Both the position numbers and the translations under genes were made by a program. Shown piece after piece: positions 13,854 through 23,428 of a stretch of 64,000 nucleotides of DNA. The DNA lies in the NCBI RefSeq assembly GCF_003762835.1, contig NZ_RJWA01000006.1:248001-312000 (forward strand), given 5' to 3'. Position 1 is the stretch's first letter. Each line of letters begins with the position of its first letter. The notes below the pieces were generated by a model. That model searched no databases. It saw only the letters and a program-made list of their open reading frames with translations, and was not told the origin of the DNA. The DNA is from Micromonospora sp. HM5-17. Lineage in GTDB: Bacteria > Actinomycetota > Actinomycetes > Mycobacteriales > Micromonosporaceae.

Positions 13854-16402
13854 CCGCCGCCCCCTCCGTCCGTCTCGTCCGCTGCCGGCAGGCTCAACAC
13901 CATGGTCAGTCCCCCGCCGGGCGTCTCCTCCGGCACCAGCGAGCCCCGCATCGCCTCGGCGAGCCCCCGGGACAGCGCCAGCCCGAGCCCGACCCCGGCA
14001 TGGTTGGTCCGGTCGCCGAGCCGCTGGAAGGGGAGGAAGACTTTGGGCCACTCCTCCTCGGGGATGCCCGGTCCCTGGTCGATGACCCGCAGCTCCACCT
14101 GGCCACCATACTCGCTCCCGGTAACCAGCGGAGGCTTCTCCGGCGGGGAGAACCGCACGGCGTTGGCGACGAGGTTGACCACCACCCGTTCCAGCAGTCC
14201 GGGGTCAGCCCGGACCGCCGGCAACCGCGCCGGCAGGCTCACCCGAACCGACCGCGCGACCTCGCCGAGTTCGTCCAGGGCCTTCGGCACCACCTCCTCC
14301 AGACCGACCGGCACCACCGACAGCCCGAGGACCCCGGCCTGCAACCGGCTCATGTCCAGCAGGTTGGCCACCAGCTGGCCGAGCCGGTCCAGCGACTCGT
14401 CCGCGGTGGCCAGCAACTCGTCCCGGTCCGCCGTCTCGAACTCGACCTCGGCGCTGCGCAGGCTGGTCACCGCCGCCTTGGCCGAGGCGAGCGGCGTACG
14501 CAGGTCGTGGCTGACCGCGGCGAGCAGCGCGGTCCGCATCCGGTCCGCCTCGGCCAGCGGGCGGGCCGTCGCCGCCTCCTGCGCCAGCCGCTCCTGGCGC
14601 AGGGCGAGGGCGGCCTGTGCGGCGAACGCCTCCACGATTCGCCGGTCAGCGGCGTCCAGGACGCGCCCGCAGAGCACCAGGGACAGGGTGTCGTCGGCCC
14701 GGACCTCGACCTCGCCGCCGGCGGGGGTGCCGCAGGGCTCCGCCCCGACGCTCGCCGCGACCCGCCACGCCGACGGGTCGCGGGGCAGGTCAGGCCCGGG
14801 TGGCGCGTCCGGGACCCGTTCGAGCAGGCTGACGGCGCGGAGCCCGAACGTCTCGCGCAGCCGCTCCAGCAGCGCCTCCAGCGGACGGGCGCCTCGCAGC
14901 ACGCTGCCGGCCACCACCGCGAGGGTCTGGGCGTCCGCGCTGGCCCGGGCGGCCTCACGGCTGCGCCGGGCAGCGGTGTCGACGACCCCGCTCACGGCCA
15001 CGGCGACCACGAAGAAGACCACCAGGGCGAGCAGGTTCTCCCGGCCGGAGATGTCGAGCGTGTCGAGCGGCGGCGTGAAGTAGAAGTTCAGCAGGACCGA
15101 CGCCCCGGCCGCGGCGAGCAGCGCCGGCCACAGCCCGCCGACCAGGGCCACCCCGATCACGGCGACCAGGAACAGCAGCAGGTCGCTGGCGAGGGACAGG
15201 TCGTCGGCGAACAACCGCAGGGCGTACGTCAGCAGCGGCAGCCCGAGCAGCGCCAGGCCGAACCCGGCCAGCCGGCGCCACTGGGACAGCACGCTGAGCA
15301 CGCCCGGCGGCCGCCGCCCGCGCCCCACCTGCTCGTGCGTCACCAGATGTACGTCGATCGGGCCGGACAGCGCCACGGTGGTGACCCCGACGCCCCGGGA
15401 CAGGATCTGGGCGATCCGGCCCCGCCGGCTGGCGCCGAGGACGATCTGGGTGGCGTTGACGCCGCGGGCGAAGTCCAGCAGCGCCGCCGGCACGTCCGTC
15501 CCCATCACCTGGTGATACGTCCCGCCGAGGCTCTCGACCAGGACACGCTGCATGGCGAGCGCGGCCGGGTCGGTGCCAACCAGCCCGTCGCTGCGCGCCA
15601 CGTGCACGGCGAGCAGGTCGGCACCTTTCGTCCGGGCGGCGATCCGGGCGGCCCGCCGGATCAGCGTCTCCCCCTCGGGGCCGCCGGTGAGCGCCACCAC
15701 CACCCGCTCCCGCGCCTCCCAGGTCTCGCCGATCCGGTGCTCCGTCCGGTAGCGGTCGAGCTGGTCGTCGACCTTGTCGGCGAGCCAGAGCAGGGCCAGT
15801 TCCCGCAGCGCGGTCAGGTTGCCGACCCGGAAGTAGTTGCCCAGGGCCGCGTCGATCTTGTCCGGCGGGTAGATGTTGCCGTGGGCCATCCGGCGGCGCA
15901 GCGCCTCCGGTGTCATGTCGACCAGCTCGACCTGCTCCGCACGGCGGACGATCTCGTCCGGGACGGTCTCCCGCTGCGGCACCCGGGTGATCTGGCGGAC
16001 GACGTCGTTGAGCGACTCCAGGTGCTGGATGTTGACGGTCGACAGGACGTCGATGCCGGCATCGAGCAGTTCCTGGACGTCCTGCCACCGCTTCGGATGG
16101 CGGGAGCCGGGCACGTTGGTGTGGGCCAGTTCGTCGACCACGGCGACCTCGGGACGCCGGGCCAGCACCGCGTCGAGGTCCATCTCGGTGAACTCGGCGC
16201 CGCGGTAGCGGACCGTACGGCGCGGGATGATCTCCAGGTCGCCGAGCATCGCCGCGGTGTGCTTGCGGCCGTGGGTCTCGACGAACCCGATCGCCACGTC
16301 CGTGCCGCGCTCGGCCCGCCGGTGCGCCTCCTCCAACATCGCGTACGTCTTGCCGACACCGGGGGCGGCCCCGAGATAGATGCGCAGCTGGCCACGTGCC
16401 AT
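13850..16402 (-). CDS. kdpD: Potassium sensor histidine kinase KdpD
   Basis: 850 residues with full KdpD architecture: N-terminal KdpD domain with a Walker A motif GAAPGVGKT at residues 11-19 and VDELAHTNVPGSRH; a universal-stress-protein-like domain at about 230-350 (VVALTGGPEGETLIRRAAR, VLGASRRGR); four closely spaced membrane helices at about 370-480; a GAF-like region; the HisKA box AVSHDLRTPLAS near residue 632 with the phospho-accepting His; and the HATPase domain with NLVANAVRFSPP and GPGIPEEEW. It senses potassium or turgor and phosphorylates KdpE. ATG start lies 41 bases after the kdpC stop; its own stop overlaps kdpE. Confidence 0.96.
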   Translation of the reverse strand: MARGQLRIYLGAAPGVGKTYAMLEEAHRRAERGTDVAIGFVETHGRKHTAAMLGDLEIIPRRTVRYRGAEFTEMDLDAVLARRPEVAVVDELAHTNVPGSRHPKRWQDVQELLDAGIDVLSTVNIQHLESLNDVVRQITRVPQRETVPDEIVRRAEQVELVDMTPEALRRRMAHGNIYPPDKIDAALGNYFRVGNLTALRELALLWLADKVDDQLDRYRTEHRIGETWEARERVVVALTGGPEGETLIRRAARIAARTKGADLLAVHVARSDGLVGTDPAALAMQRVLVESLGGTYHQVMGTDVPAALLDFARGVNATQIVLGASRRGRIAQILSRGVGVTTVALSGPIDVHLVTHEQVGRGRRPPGVLSVLSQWRRLAGFGLALLGLPLLTYALRLFADDLSLASDLLLFLVAVIGVALVGGLWPALLAAAGASVLLNFYFTPPLDTLDISGRENLLALVVFFVVAVAVSGVVDTAARRSREAARASADAQTLAVVAGSVLRGARPLEALLERLRETFGLRAVSLLERVPDAPPGPDLPRDPSAWRVAASVGAEPCGTPAGGEVEVRADDTLSLVLCGRVLDAADRRIVEAFAAQAALALRQERLAQEAATARPLAEADRMRTALLAAVSHDLRTPLASAKAAVTSLRSAEVEFETADRDELLATADESLDRLGQLVANLLDMSRLQAGVLGLSVVPVGLEEVVPKALDELGEVARSVRVSLPARLPAVRADPGLLERVVVNLVANAVRFSPPEKPPLVTGSEYGGQVELRVIDQGPGIPEEEWPKVFLPFQRLGDRTNHAGVGLGLALSRGLAEAMRGSLVPEETPGGGLTMVLSLPAADETDGGGGG

Positions 16403-16443
16403 GTGTCAATCCTGCCGCTTCTCCCGAGGCCGCCCACCGCGGC

Positions 16444-17325
16444 TCAGCCACGAACCGGGAACTGCCGGTCCAGGGCGATGTTGAGTTCCAGGACGTTGAC
16501 CGCCGGCTCACCCATGAAGCCGAGGGCGCGTCCGGTGGTGTGCTCCTTCACGAGGCGCTGCACGGCGGCGGGGTCGACGCCCCGCTCCCGGGCCACCCGC
16601 GGCACCTGGAGCCGGGCGTACGTCGGGCTGATGTGCGGGTCGAGGCCGCTGCCACTGGCGGTGACCGCGTCGGCCGGCACCACCGGTTCGGCCGGGGCGT
16701 CGCCCCGGATCGGGGTCACCACCCCGCCGGAATAGTCCTGGCCGGGCTGGGCGCACTCGACCGTCACCCCCTGGTAATCGGTGATGAAGGGGGTGGCCGG
16801 GCATGCCTGGTTGACGCTGACCGCGCGGGTGACCGGGCCGGTCAGCCCGTCGCGGTGGAAGACCGCCAGGACCGCACCGACCCCGTCGGGGGTGCAGAAC
16901 GGTCGGCGACCGTCGACGCCCTCCAGGTCGCCGACCGCCTTGCTCCGCGAACAGACCTGGGTGAGCAGGCTCCGCGTCGCGTCGTCGGGGTTGGTGGCGA
17001 GGGTGTCCAGCACGCTCTCCGGGCCGAGGTTGCTGGCGGCGGTGCTCGTCGGATCGTACCCGTCGCCGGCCGCGGACGGCCGGCTCTGGAAGTACGCCGG
17101 TATTGGGTTGCCGTCGGCGTCGGTGAAGAGCTGCCCGATCAGCCGACTGCCGACCACGCGGCCGTCGGCGCCCTCGACGAGCGATCCCTCGGCCCGGCCG
17201 TTCAGGCCCGGCAGCCGCGCCACCCCGACCATGGCCAGTGGATAGGCCAGGCCGAGCAGCACGGTGAAGACCAGCAGCACGCGGAGCGCCGCCAGGTGTT
17301 GGGTGAGCCAGGTTGGTAGACGCAT
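16444..17325 (-). CDS. kdpC: KdpC subunit of the potassium-transporting ATPase, enlarged form
   Basis: 293 residues, against roughly 190-210 in the classical protein. The single N-terminal helix (RVLLVFTVLLGLAYPLAMVG), the SRLIGQLFTD and FQSRPSAAGDGYDPTSTAASNLGP region and the C-terminal SGSGLDPHISPTYARLQVPR and VLELNIALDRQ are all conserved KdpC signatures. The extra length is an insertion of about 85 residues between these blocks (roughly 120-215) that contains three cysteines. KdpC stabilises the KdpFABC complex and ATP binding. The ATG start overlaps the kdpB stop by one base (TGATG). Confidence 0.93.
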   Translation of the reverse strand: MRLPTWLTQHLAALRVLLVFTVLLGLAYPLAMVGVARLPGLNGRAEGSLVEGADGRVVGSRLIGQLFTDADGNPIPAYFQSRPSAAGDGYDPTSTAASNLGPESVLDTLATNPDDATRSLLTQVCSRSKAVGDLEGVDGRRPFCTPDGVGAVLAVFHRDGLTGPVTRAVSVNQACPATPFITDYQGVTVECAQPGQDYSGGVVTPIRGDAPAEPVVPADAVTASGSGLDPHISPTYARLQVPRVARERGVDPAAVQRLVKEHTTGRALGFMGEPAVNVLELNIALDRQFPVRG

Positions 17326-19529
17326 CACGAGATCCCCGGGATGAACTGGATGACGAGGTCGATGACCTTGATCCCGATGAACGGGGTGAGGATGCCGCCG
17401 AGACCGTAGACCCACAGGTTACGGGTCAGCAGTGCGGAGGCGCTGCTCGGCCGGTAGCGCACACCGCGCAGGGCGAGCGGGATCAGCCCGATGATGATGA
17501 GCGCGTTGAAGATGACCGCCGACAGGATCGCCGACTCCGGGCTGGACAACCGCATGACGTTGAGGGTGTCCAGCGTCGGGTAGATGCCGGCGAAGATCGC
17601 CGGGATGATGGCGAAGTACTTCGCGATGTCGTTGGCGATCGAGAAGGTGGTCAGGGTGCCCCGGGTGATCAGCAACTGCTTGCCGATCTCGACGATCTCG
17701 ATCAGCTTGGTCGGATCGGAGTCGAGGTCGACCATGTTGCCGGCTTCCTTGGCCGCCGTGGTGCCGGTGTTCATCGCCACCCCGACGTCGGCCTGGGCCA
17801 GCGCCGGGGCGTCGTTCGTGCCGTCACCGGTCATCGCGACCAGCCGGCCGCCGTCCTGCTCCTGCTTGATCAGCGCCAGCTTGTCCTCCGGCGTCGCCTC
17901 GGCGAGAACGTCGTCGACCCCGGCCTCGTCCGCGATCGCCTTGGCCGTCCGCGGGTTGTCACCGGTGATCATGACGGTCCGGATGCCCATCCGACGCATC
18001 TCGTCGAACCGCTCCCGCATCCCGCTCTTGACCACATCCTTGAGGTGAATCACCCCCAGCACCCGGGCAGGTTGGCCCTCGACGTGCTCGGCCACCACCA
18101 GCGGCGTACCACCGCCGCCGCTGATCCCGTCGACAATGTCCCCGACCTGCTCGGTCGGGTGACCGCCGTGCTCCCGGACCCACTTCATCACCGCCGCAGC
18201 GGCGCCCTTACGGATCTGGCGACCCGGACCGCTGGCGCCACCGTCCACCGTGCTGTCCGGGGTCAGGTCGATTCCGCTCATCCGGGTCTGCGCGGTGAAC
18301 GGCACGAAGGTGGCGTGCGGCATCAGGCCAGGCTCCCGCTCGCGCAGGCCGTACGCGTTCCTCGCCAGTACCACGATCGAGCGCCCCTCCGGGGTCTCGT
18401 CGGCCAGGCTGGAGAGCTGCCCGGCATCGGCCACCTCCGCCGCGGTCACCCCGTCCACCGGAACGAACTCCGCGGCCTGCCGATTGCCCAGCGTGATCGT
18501 GCCGGTCTTGTCGAGCAGCAGCGTGTTCACGTCACCGGCCGCCTCGACCGCCCGGCCGCTCATCGCCAACACATTGCGCTGGACCAGGCGGTCCATCCCG
18601 GCGATACCGATCGCCGAGAGCAGTGCGCCGATGGTGGTCGGGATCAGGCAGACCAGGAGCGAGACGAGCACGATGCCGGTGACGCCGTTGACGTCGATCC
18701 CCGCCGTGTCGGGCGCCGCCGCCTGGAACTCCTTCGAGAAGATCGCCAGCGGCTGCAACGTGACCACGGCCAGCAGGAAGATGATGGTCAGTGCGGCGAG
18801 CAGGATGTTCAGTGCGATCTCGTTCGGCGTCTTCTGCCGGTTCGCCCCCTCGACCAGGGAGATCATCCGGTCGATGAAGCTCTCCCCCGGCTTCTGGGTG
18901 ATCCGGACGACGATCCGGTCGGAGAGCACCTTCGTGCCGCCGGTGACCGCACTACGGTCACCGCCGGACTCCCGGATCACCGGCGCGGACTCACCGGTGA
19001 TCGCAGACTCGTCGACGCTGGCGATCCCCTCCACCACGTCGCCGTCACCGGGGATGAACTGCCCGGCCTCGACCACGACGATGTCGCCCAGCCGCAGGTC
19101 GGCAGCGGCGACCGACTCGCTCTGGTACGCGGCGGCCCGGGCCCCCGGCGACCAGCCGGTCAACCGGGTGGCGACGATGTCCTTCCGGGCCTGGCGCAGC
19201 GTCGCGGCCTGAGCCTTACCCCGGCCCTCGGCGACCGCCTCGGCCAGGTTGGCGAAGACCACGGTCAGCCACAGCCAGACGGTGATCGCCCAGGCGAAGA
19301 CGGTCGGGTCGGCAATCGCCAGCACCGTGGTAAAGACGGCGCCGACCTCGACGACCAGCATGACGGGGTTGCGCCACATCGTCGCCGGATTGAGTTTGCG
19401 CAGCGCGTCGGGCAACGAACGGAGCAGCTGCGCGGGATCCAGCAGCCCACCGCCGACCCTCCCCGAGGATCCGCTCGGACCGGGGGGGCGGCCCCCGGAG
19501 GGGGCAGGCGCCAGCGGAGCGATGGTCAT
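17325..19529 (-). CDS. kdpB: KdpB, catalytic P-type ATPase subunit
   Basis: About 734 residues. It carries the P-type phosphorylation motif [13 protein letters not shown], the actuator loop [14 protein letters not shown], the hinge [22 protein letters not shown], and [14 protein letters not shown]. The first membrane helices ([36 protein letters not shown]) are typical of KdpB. It hydrolyses ATP to drive potassium uptake through KdpA. I choose ATG 19529 because AGGAAAGGG precedes it and the family N-terminus fits; ATG 19553 would lie just after the kdpA stop. The N-terminus has a Gly/Pro-rich tail of about 30 residues. Confidence 0.96.
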   Translation of the reverse strand: MTIAPLAPAPSGGRPPGPSGSSGRVGGGLLDPAQLLRSLPDALRKLNPATMWRNPVMLVVEVGAVFTTVLAIADPTVFAWAITVWLWLTVVFANLAEAVAEGRGKAQAATLRQARKDIVATRLTGWSPGARAAAYQSESVAAADLRLGDIVVVEAGQFIPGDGDVVEGIASVDESAITGESAPVIRESGGDRSAVTGGTKVLSDRIVVRITQKPGESFIDRMISLVEGANRQKTPNEIALNILLAALTIIFLLAVVTLQPLAIFSKEFQAAAPDTAGIDVNGVTGIVLVSLLVCLIPTTIGALLSAIGIAGMDRLVQRNVLAMSGRAVEAAGDVNTLLLDKTGTITLGNRQAAEFVPVDGVTAAEVADAGQLSSLADETPEGRSIVVLARNAYGLREREPGLMPHATFVPFTAQTRMSGIDLTPDSTVDGGASGPGRQIRKGAAAAVMKWVREHGGHPTEQVGDIVDGISGGGGTPLVVAEHVEGQPARVLGVIHLKDVVKSGMRERFDEMRRMGIRTVMITGDNPRTAKAIADEAGVDDVLAEATPEDKLALIKQEQDGGRLVAMTGDGTNDAPALAQADVGVAMNTGTTAAKEAGNMVDLDSDPTKLIEIVEIGKQLLITRGTLTTFSIANDIAKYFAIIPAIFAGIYPTLDTLNVMRLSSPESAILSAVIFNALIIIGLIPLALRGVRYRPSSASALLTRNLWVYGLGGILTPFIGIKVIDLVIQFIPGIS

Positions 19530-19556
19530 TTTCCCTTTCCTCACCATGAACATGGG

Positions 19557-21212
19557 TCACAGCCCCTCGGCCAGCGGGCCGAGCGCGAGCGCGGGCAGGA
19601 AGGTCAGGGCCACCAGGATCACGGTCACACCGACCACCATGCCGACGAAGAGCGGCTTGTGGGTCGGGAGCGTGCCCGCGGAGGCGGGTACGGCGCGCTG
19701 CCGGGCCAGGGAGCCGGCCAGGCCAAGCACGAAGATGATCGGCAGGAACCGGCCCAGCAGCATGCACAACCCGGTAGCGGTATTCCACCAGGGCGTGTTG
19801 ACGGTGATTCCGGCGAACGCGGAGCCGTTGTTGTTGCTGGCCGAGGTGAACGCGTACAGCACCTCGGAGAGCCCGTGCGGGCCGACGTTGAGCGCGGTCG
19901 AGTTGTTCCCGGTGGCGAACGCCGCCGCCGTACCCGACAGGACCAGGATCGGGGTGATCAGGAAGTACAGCGACGCGAACTTGATCTCGCGAGCGCCGAT
20001 CTTCTTGCCCAGGTACTCCGGCGTACGGCCGACCATCAGGCCCGCGACGAAGACGGTGATGACCGCCAAGATCAGCATGCCGTAGAGGCCGGCACCGACG
20101 CCGCCCGGGGCCACCTCGCCGAGCATCATGTTGATGATCGGCATCATGCCGCCCAGCGCGGTGTACGAGTCGTGGAACGAGTTCACCGAACCGGTCGAGG
20201 TCAGCGTGGTGGACGCGGCGAAGGTGGCCGAGTTCGACACTCCGAACCGGACGTCCTTGCCCTCCAGAGCCGCTCCGACGGCGTGCGGCACGGTGCCGTC
20301 GCCGACCAACTCGAGGACGTTGGTCAGGGTGACGCTGGCGATCGCCAGGATCCCCATCGCCGCCACGATCGCGTAGCCCTGCCGGTTCTGCCCGACCATC
20401 CGGCCGAAGACCCGGGGCAGGGTGAACGGGATCAGCAGGATCAGGAAGATCTCGAGCCAGTTGGTCCAGGCCGTCGGGTTCTCGAACGGGTGGGCGCTGT
20501 TGACGTTGTAGAAGCCACCACCGTTGGTGCCAAGGTCCTTGATCACCTCCTGGCTGGCCACCGGCCCACCGGTGATCGTCTGGGTCCCCCCGGTGAGGGT
20601 GGTGACGTCCGTTCCGCCGGAGAGGTTCTGTACCGCCCCGCCGATGATCAGGACGATGGTGCCGACCACGCAGATCGGCAGCAGGATGCGCAGGGTGATC
20701 CGGGTCAGGTCGACCCAGAAGTTGCCCAGGTGCTCGGTCCTGTGCCGGGCGAAGCCGCGGACCAGCGCGATGGCCACCGCGATGCCGACCGCCGCGGAAA
20801 GGAAGTTCTGCACCGCCAGGCCGGCCATCTGCACCAGGTGACCCATGGTCGACTCACCCGAGTACCACTGCCAGTTGGTGTTCGTGACGAAACTGACCGC
20901 CGTGTTCCAGGCGCCGTGCGGGATCACGGGGTCGAACCCGAGGGAGAGCCAGAGCGTGTCCTGGACCCGCATGAACAGGTACAGGAACAGGATCGAGACG
21001 GCCGAGAATGCCAGCACGCCCCGGGCGTAGACCGCCCACGACTGCTCCCCCGCGGGGTTGACCCCGACCAACCGGTAGATGACCCGCTCGATTCGGGAGT
21101 GTCGGGTGCCGGTCACCACCCGGTACATGTAGTCGCCGAACGGCCGATAGACGGCGACGAGGGCCGCGACCAGCACGGCGACGAAGAGGACGCCCGCTGT
21201 CGTCGTACTCAT
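19557..21212 (-). CDS. kdpA: KdpA, potassium-translocating subunit
   Basis: 551 residues with around ten membrane helices. It is recognised by [19 protein letters not shown], the first selectivity-loop region, [23 protein letters not shown] split over the second, [19 protein letters not shown], and [12 protein letters not shown] in the last loop; these four P-loop-like repeats form the potassium filter. KdpA is homologous to the Trk/Ktr channel-like subunits. ATG 21212 directly abuts the kdpF stop with no spacer. Confidence 0.96.
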   Translation of the reverse strand: MSTTTAGVLFVAVLVAALVAVYRPFGDYMYRVVTGTRHSRIERVIYRLVGVNPAGEQSWAVYARGVLAFSAVSILFLYLFMRVQDTLWLSLGFDPVIPHGAWNTAVSFVTNTNWQWYSGESTMGHLVQMAGLAVQNFLSAAVGIAVAIALVRGFARHRTEHLGNFWVDLTRITLRILLPICVVGTIVLIIGGAVQNLSGGTDVTTLTGGTQTITGGPVASQEVIKDLGTNGGGFYNVNSAHPFENPTAWTNWLEIFLILLIPFTLPRVFGRMVGQNRQGYAIVAAMGILAIASVTLTNVLELVGDGTVPHAVGAALEGKDVRFGVSNSATFAASTTLTSTGSVNSFHDSYTALGGMMPIINMMLGEVAPGGVGAGLYGMLILAVITVFVAGLMVGRTPEYLGKKIGAREIKFASLYFLITPILVLSGTAAAFATGNNSTALNVGPHGLSEVLYAFTSASNNNGSAFAGITVNTPWWNTATGLCMLLGRFLPIIFVLGLAGSLARQRAVPASAGTLPTHKPLFVGMVVGVTVILVALTFLPALALGPLAEGL

Positions 21213-21302
21213 CTAGAAGCGCTCCGGGAACAGCAGGGCGACCACGAGGAAGACCGCGAGCGCGGCCGACACGATCAGGCCGATAAGATTGACGATGCTC
21301 AC
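21213..21302 (-). CDS. kdpF: KdpF small membrane subunit
   Basis: A 29-residue single-helix peptide starting at GTG 21302 (VSIVNLIGLIVSAALAVFLV, then VALLFPERF). The LLFPE(R/K)F ending is the signature of KdpF, which stabilises the KdpABC complex. It overlaps the upstream 27-residue micropeptide gene by four bases (GTGA) and is followed without a gap by kdpA. Longer in-frame starts upstream read antisense-like Arg/Pro sequence and are not credible. Confidence 0.9.
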   Translation of the reverse strand: MSIVNLIGLIVSAALAVFLVVALLFPERF

Positions 21303-21382
21303 AGCCGCTCCACCGCCCGCACGAGCAGGGCGAGTGCCGCGAACAGCGCCACGGTCAGCAGCACGAACACGACGTCGATCAC
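21299..21382 (-). CDS. 27-residue membrane micropeptide at the head of the kdp operon
   Basis: A short frame from GTG 21382 to TGA 21299. GGAAGG stands seven bases before the start. The product is one hydrophobic helix (VFVLLTVALFAALALLV) with an Asp at position 3 and a short charged end, RAVERL. It overlaps kdpF by four bases in the GTGA arrangement, which is typical of true coupled genes. It is not KdpF itself, as it lacks the LLFPE ending and a clear KdpF follows. Similar tiny helices seem to occur before kdpF in other actinomycetes, from my memory of such operons, but I cannot verify that. Function unknown; it could be a further accessory subunit or a coupling leader. Confidence 0.7.
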   Translation of the reverse strand: MIDVVFVLLTVALFAALALLVRAVERL

Positions 21383-21636
21383 GACGTTCCTTCCATGATT
21401 CAGGCCGGGGTGGCCCCGACGGGCCAGCCCGAGCCATTCAACCTGCCGTAGCTGTCGACCGCGGGCGTGATGACGAGGTCGATACGAGCCCGGCTCACAC
21501 CTTGACGACGGCTTGACGCACCCGCGCGACGCCGATCGGATGATCCGGACAATTCTGTTGCGCACCGCGAACCGCGTGGGTTACAGGGTGGTCCGGGAGG
21601 GGTAGCCGGGTCTGGAGCCGTACGGGGAGGTGCGCG
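21383..21636. other. Divergent promoter region between kdp and osmC-like gene
   Basis: A 254-base gap between two divergently transcribed units. It must hold the KdpE-controlled kdp promoter on the minus strand and the promoter of the OsmC-family gene, which has a good GGGGAGG ribosome binding site. I see no clear KdpE box or -35/-10 pair that I would defend. Confidence 0.4.
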
Positions 21637-22059
21637 ATGCCGGAGTCCGAGTCCTGGGTGCACGAGGCCACAGCCACGGCGGAGGGAGGGCAGCTCCGGA
21701 CCGACGACGGCCAGCTCGCCACCACGCTGGCCTCGCCCCTCGCGCCGCACTGCACCGGGCTGGCTCCCGAACAGCTGCTCGCGGCGGCGTTCGCCTCCTG
21801 CCTGCACCACGCGGCGGTCGAGGCGGCGACCGGAATCACCGACGAGTCGCACACCGTCCAGGTCCGCGCCCAGGCGCGGCTGGCCCGGGACGCCGACGGC
21901 CGCTACCGCGCCGACGTCCGGGCGAGCATCGCCTCGGCGGGACTGAACCGGGACCAGTTGACGGACCTGGCCCGCGACGCCGACCGGCTGTGGCCGTTCT
22001 CCAGCGAGGGAGGGCGGCACACCCTGACGGTCGGACCGGCGGAACCGCGGGGGCGGTGA
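21637..22059 (+). CDS. OsmC/Ohr-family peroxiredoxin-like protein
   Basis: 140 residues. The family core is seen in LAPHCTGLAPEQLLAAAFASCLHHA (here split over two helices), with two cysteines at about positions 46 and 61 as in Ohr/OsmC organic-hydroperoxide reductases, and a C-terminal strand-helix LTDLARDADRLWPFSSEGG that replaces the usual CP(I/V)S motif: the position normally CPVS reads WPFS, as in Ohr proteins where the Cys is lost. It reduces organic peroxides using thiols in characterised relatives. GGGGAGG precedes ATG 21637. It is divergent from the kdp operon. Confidence 0.85.
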   Translation: MPESESWVHEATATAEGGQLRTDDGQLATTLASPLAPHCTGLAPEQLLAAAFASCLHHAAVEAATGITDESHTVQVRAQARLARDADGRYRADVRASIASAGLNRDQLTDLARDADRLWPFSSEGGRHTLTVGPAEPRGR

Positions 22060-22100
22060 GCGGGCCGGCTCTCCGGTCCGTCCGCCGCTCCGGTCCCGGC

Positions 22101-23060
22101 TCAGCCGAACCCGGCGGTGACCGCCCGGTGGTCGCTGGCCGAGGTCCGGACGACCTCGGCGGAGACGGCGGTGAGCCCCCGGTACAGCACGTGGTCGGGG
22201 CGGATGAGCGGCAGCGGGGCGGGCCAGGTGAAGCCCGGCCCGCGGCCGGCGTCGGCCTGTGCGTCGTGCAGCAGCTCGGTCAGCGGCTCGATCACCCGGT
22301 CGGTGGTGGCGGTGTTGAGGTCGCCGAGCACGACGAGGCGTGCGGCCTGGTCCGCCCGTAGGCGGGCGGCGAGGGCGTGCACCGTCCGGTCCCGGGTGCC
22401 GGTGTCTCCGGCCCGGGCGGAACCGAGGTGCACCACGTAGACCGCGACGTCGCCACCGGGGGCGGCCACCACCGCCCGCAGGGCACGGGTCCAGGCCAGC
22501 CCGGTGTCGACGCCGGTCTCGTCGCGAATCGGGAACCTGCTCCACAGCCCGACGGTGGAGACCGAGGCCTGGTACGGGTAGCGGTCCCGCAGCGCGGCGG
22601 CCACCGCGACACGGGCCTCGGCGGTCACCTCCTGCAGCGCGATGAGGTCGGCGCCGCCGGCGGCGAGCGGGGCGACCGTGCCGGCCGGGTCGGGATTGCC
22701 CGCCCGCAGGTTCTGGCTCGCCACCCGCAGCCGGGCCGGCCCACCACCACCGCTCGGCAGCCAGGCCGTACCGAAGAGCACGATCCAGGTCACCGCCGGG
22801 ATGGCGACGGCCGCGAGGGCGAGCCGTGACCGGCGCAGCGCGGCGGCGAGGGCGAGCACCGGCACCCCGAGGCCGAGGAACGGTGCGCCGGTGTCGATCA
22901 GGCTACCCAGCCCGCGAACGTTGGGGATCAGCCGGTGACCGAGCAGAAGTGCGGTCACCATCGCCGTCGCGACCAGGATCAGGACCCCCCGACGACGCCG
23001 ACCCGGCCCCGTCGCCCCGCCCCCGAACGGCTTGATCCTGTCCCCGGCCACCACGCGCAT
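22101..23060 (-). CDS. Membrane-anchored endonuclease/exonuclease/phosphatase (EEP) family protein
   Basis: 319 residues. Three N-terminal helices (GVLILVATAMVTALLLGH, APFLGLGVPVLALAAAL, LALAAVAIPAVTWIVLFG) are followed by an EEP domain: LRVASQNLRAGN with the Asn, ADLIALQEVT with the metal-binding Glu, VVHLGSARAG, VVLGDLNTATTDRV with the catalytic Asp-x-Asn, and a final DHRAVTAGF where Asp-His are part of the active site. It therefore has all expected catalytic residues and should act outside the membrane as a nuclease or phosphodiesterase. ATG or GTG near 23060 is the family-length start. It converges with the OsmC gene across a 41-base gap. Confidence 0.87.
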   Translation of the reverse strand: MRVVAGDRIKPFGGGATGPGRRRRGVLILVATAMVTALLLGHRLIPNVRGLGSLIDTGAPFLGLGVPVLALAAALRRSRLALAAVAIPAVTWIVLFGTAWLPSGGGGPARLRVASQNLRAGNPDPAGTVAPLAAGGADLIALQEVTAEARVAVAAALRDRYPYQASVSTVGLWSRFPIRDETGVDTGLAWTRALRAVVAAPGGDVAVYVVHLGSARAGDTGTRDRTVHALAARLRADQAARLVVLGDLNTATTDRVIEPLTELLHDAQADAGRGPGFTWPAPLPLIRPDHVLYRGLTAVSAEVVRTSASDHRAVTAGFG

Positions 23061-23428
23061 CGTACCGGGGCGGGATCGGCGGGCGCCGGGCGACCGGCGG
23101 CTCTCCCAGGCTCGGGAGGCGGTCCGCGATGGCCGGCCCGGGACGGGCGAGTTGGTCCGTTCGTCGTACCACCGTCATCCGCCGTTCACCCGATCGCAGG
23201 GTGAGTCGGACACCCGAGCCTGGTGATCTCAGGTTCTGCCGCACGGGGCGGCGCCGTTCCATGCCTGGGCGCGACGCCCATCCGGGCGATTCGGATATAT
23301 CTTCCGTACCGGGTCTCGACATAGCCCGACATGAATTTCGTCGTTTGCCCGGTTGACTCGCAAAAACTGTGGTATACGCCACGGGTTCGGCGGGTCACAT
23401 CTGCACGGCCGTTCCCTAGCCTCGGCGC
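23061..23428. other. Divergent intergenic region with an AT-richer stretch
   Basis: About 370 bases without a credible gene. The part from 23285 to 23400 is AT-rich for this genome and contains TTGACT near 23352 and TATACG about fourteen bases on, too close for a normal promoter. It presumably drives the lysozyme-like gene, but I cannot assign boxes. Confidence 0.4.

Noticed and set aside
13820-16735. A 971-codon plus-strand open frame
   Set aside because: It lies opposite kdpD, which has all the motifs of its family. The plus-strand product has no domain and typical shadow composition.
17313-21398. A 1361-codon plus-strand open frame across the kdp genes
   Set aside because: It is the exact antisense of kdpA, kdpB and part of kdpC. 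Its product is Arg/Asp/His-rich and repetitive, as expected from reading GC-biased codons backwards.
21383-21636. A KdpE binding box and kdp promoter
   Set aside because: Several T-rich hexamers exist, but none has acceptable spacing or symmetry that would separate it from chance.
23340-23380. TTGACT and TATACG as promoter of the lysozyme-like gene
   Set aside because: The distance is about 14 bases, shorter than a working promoter allows.
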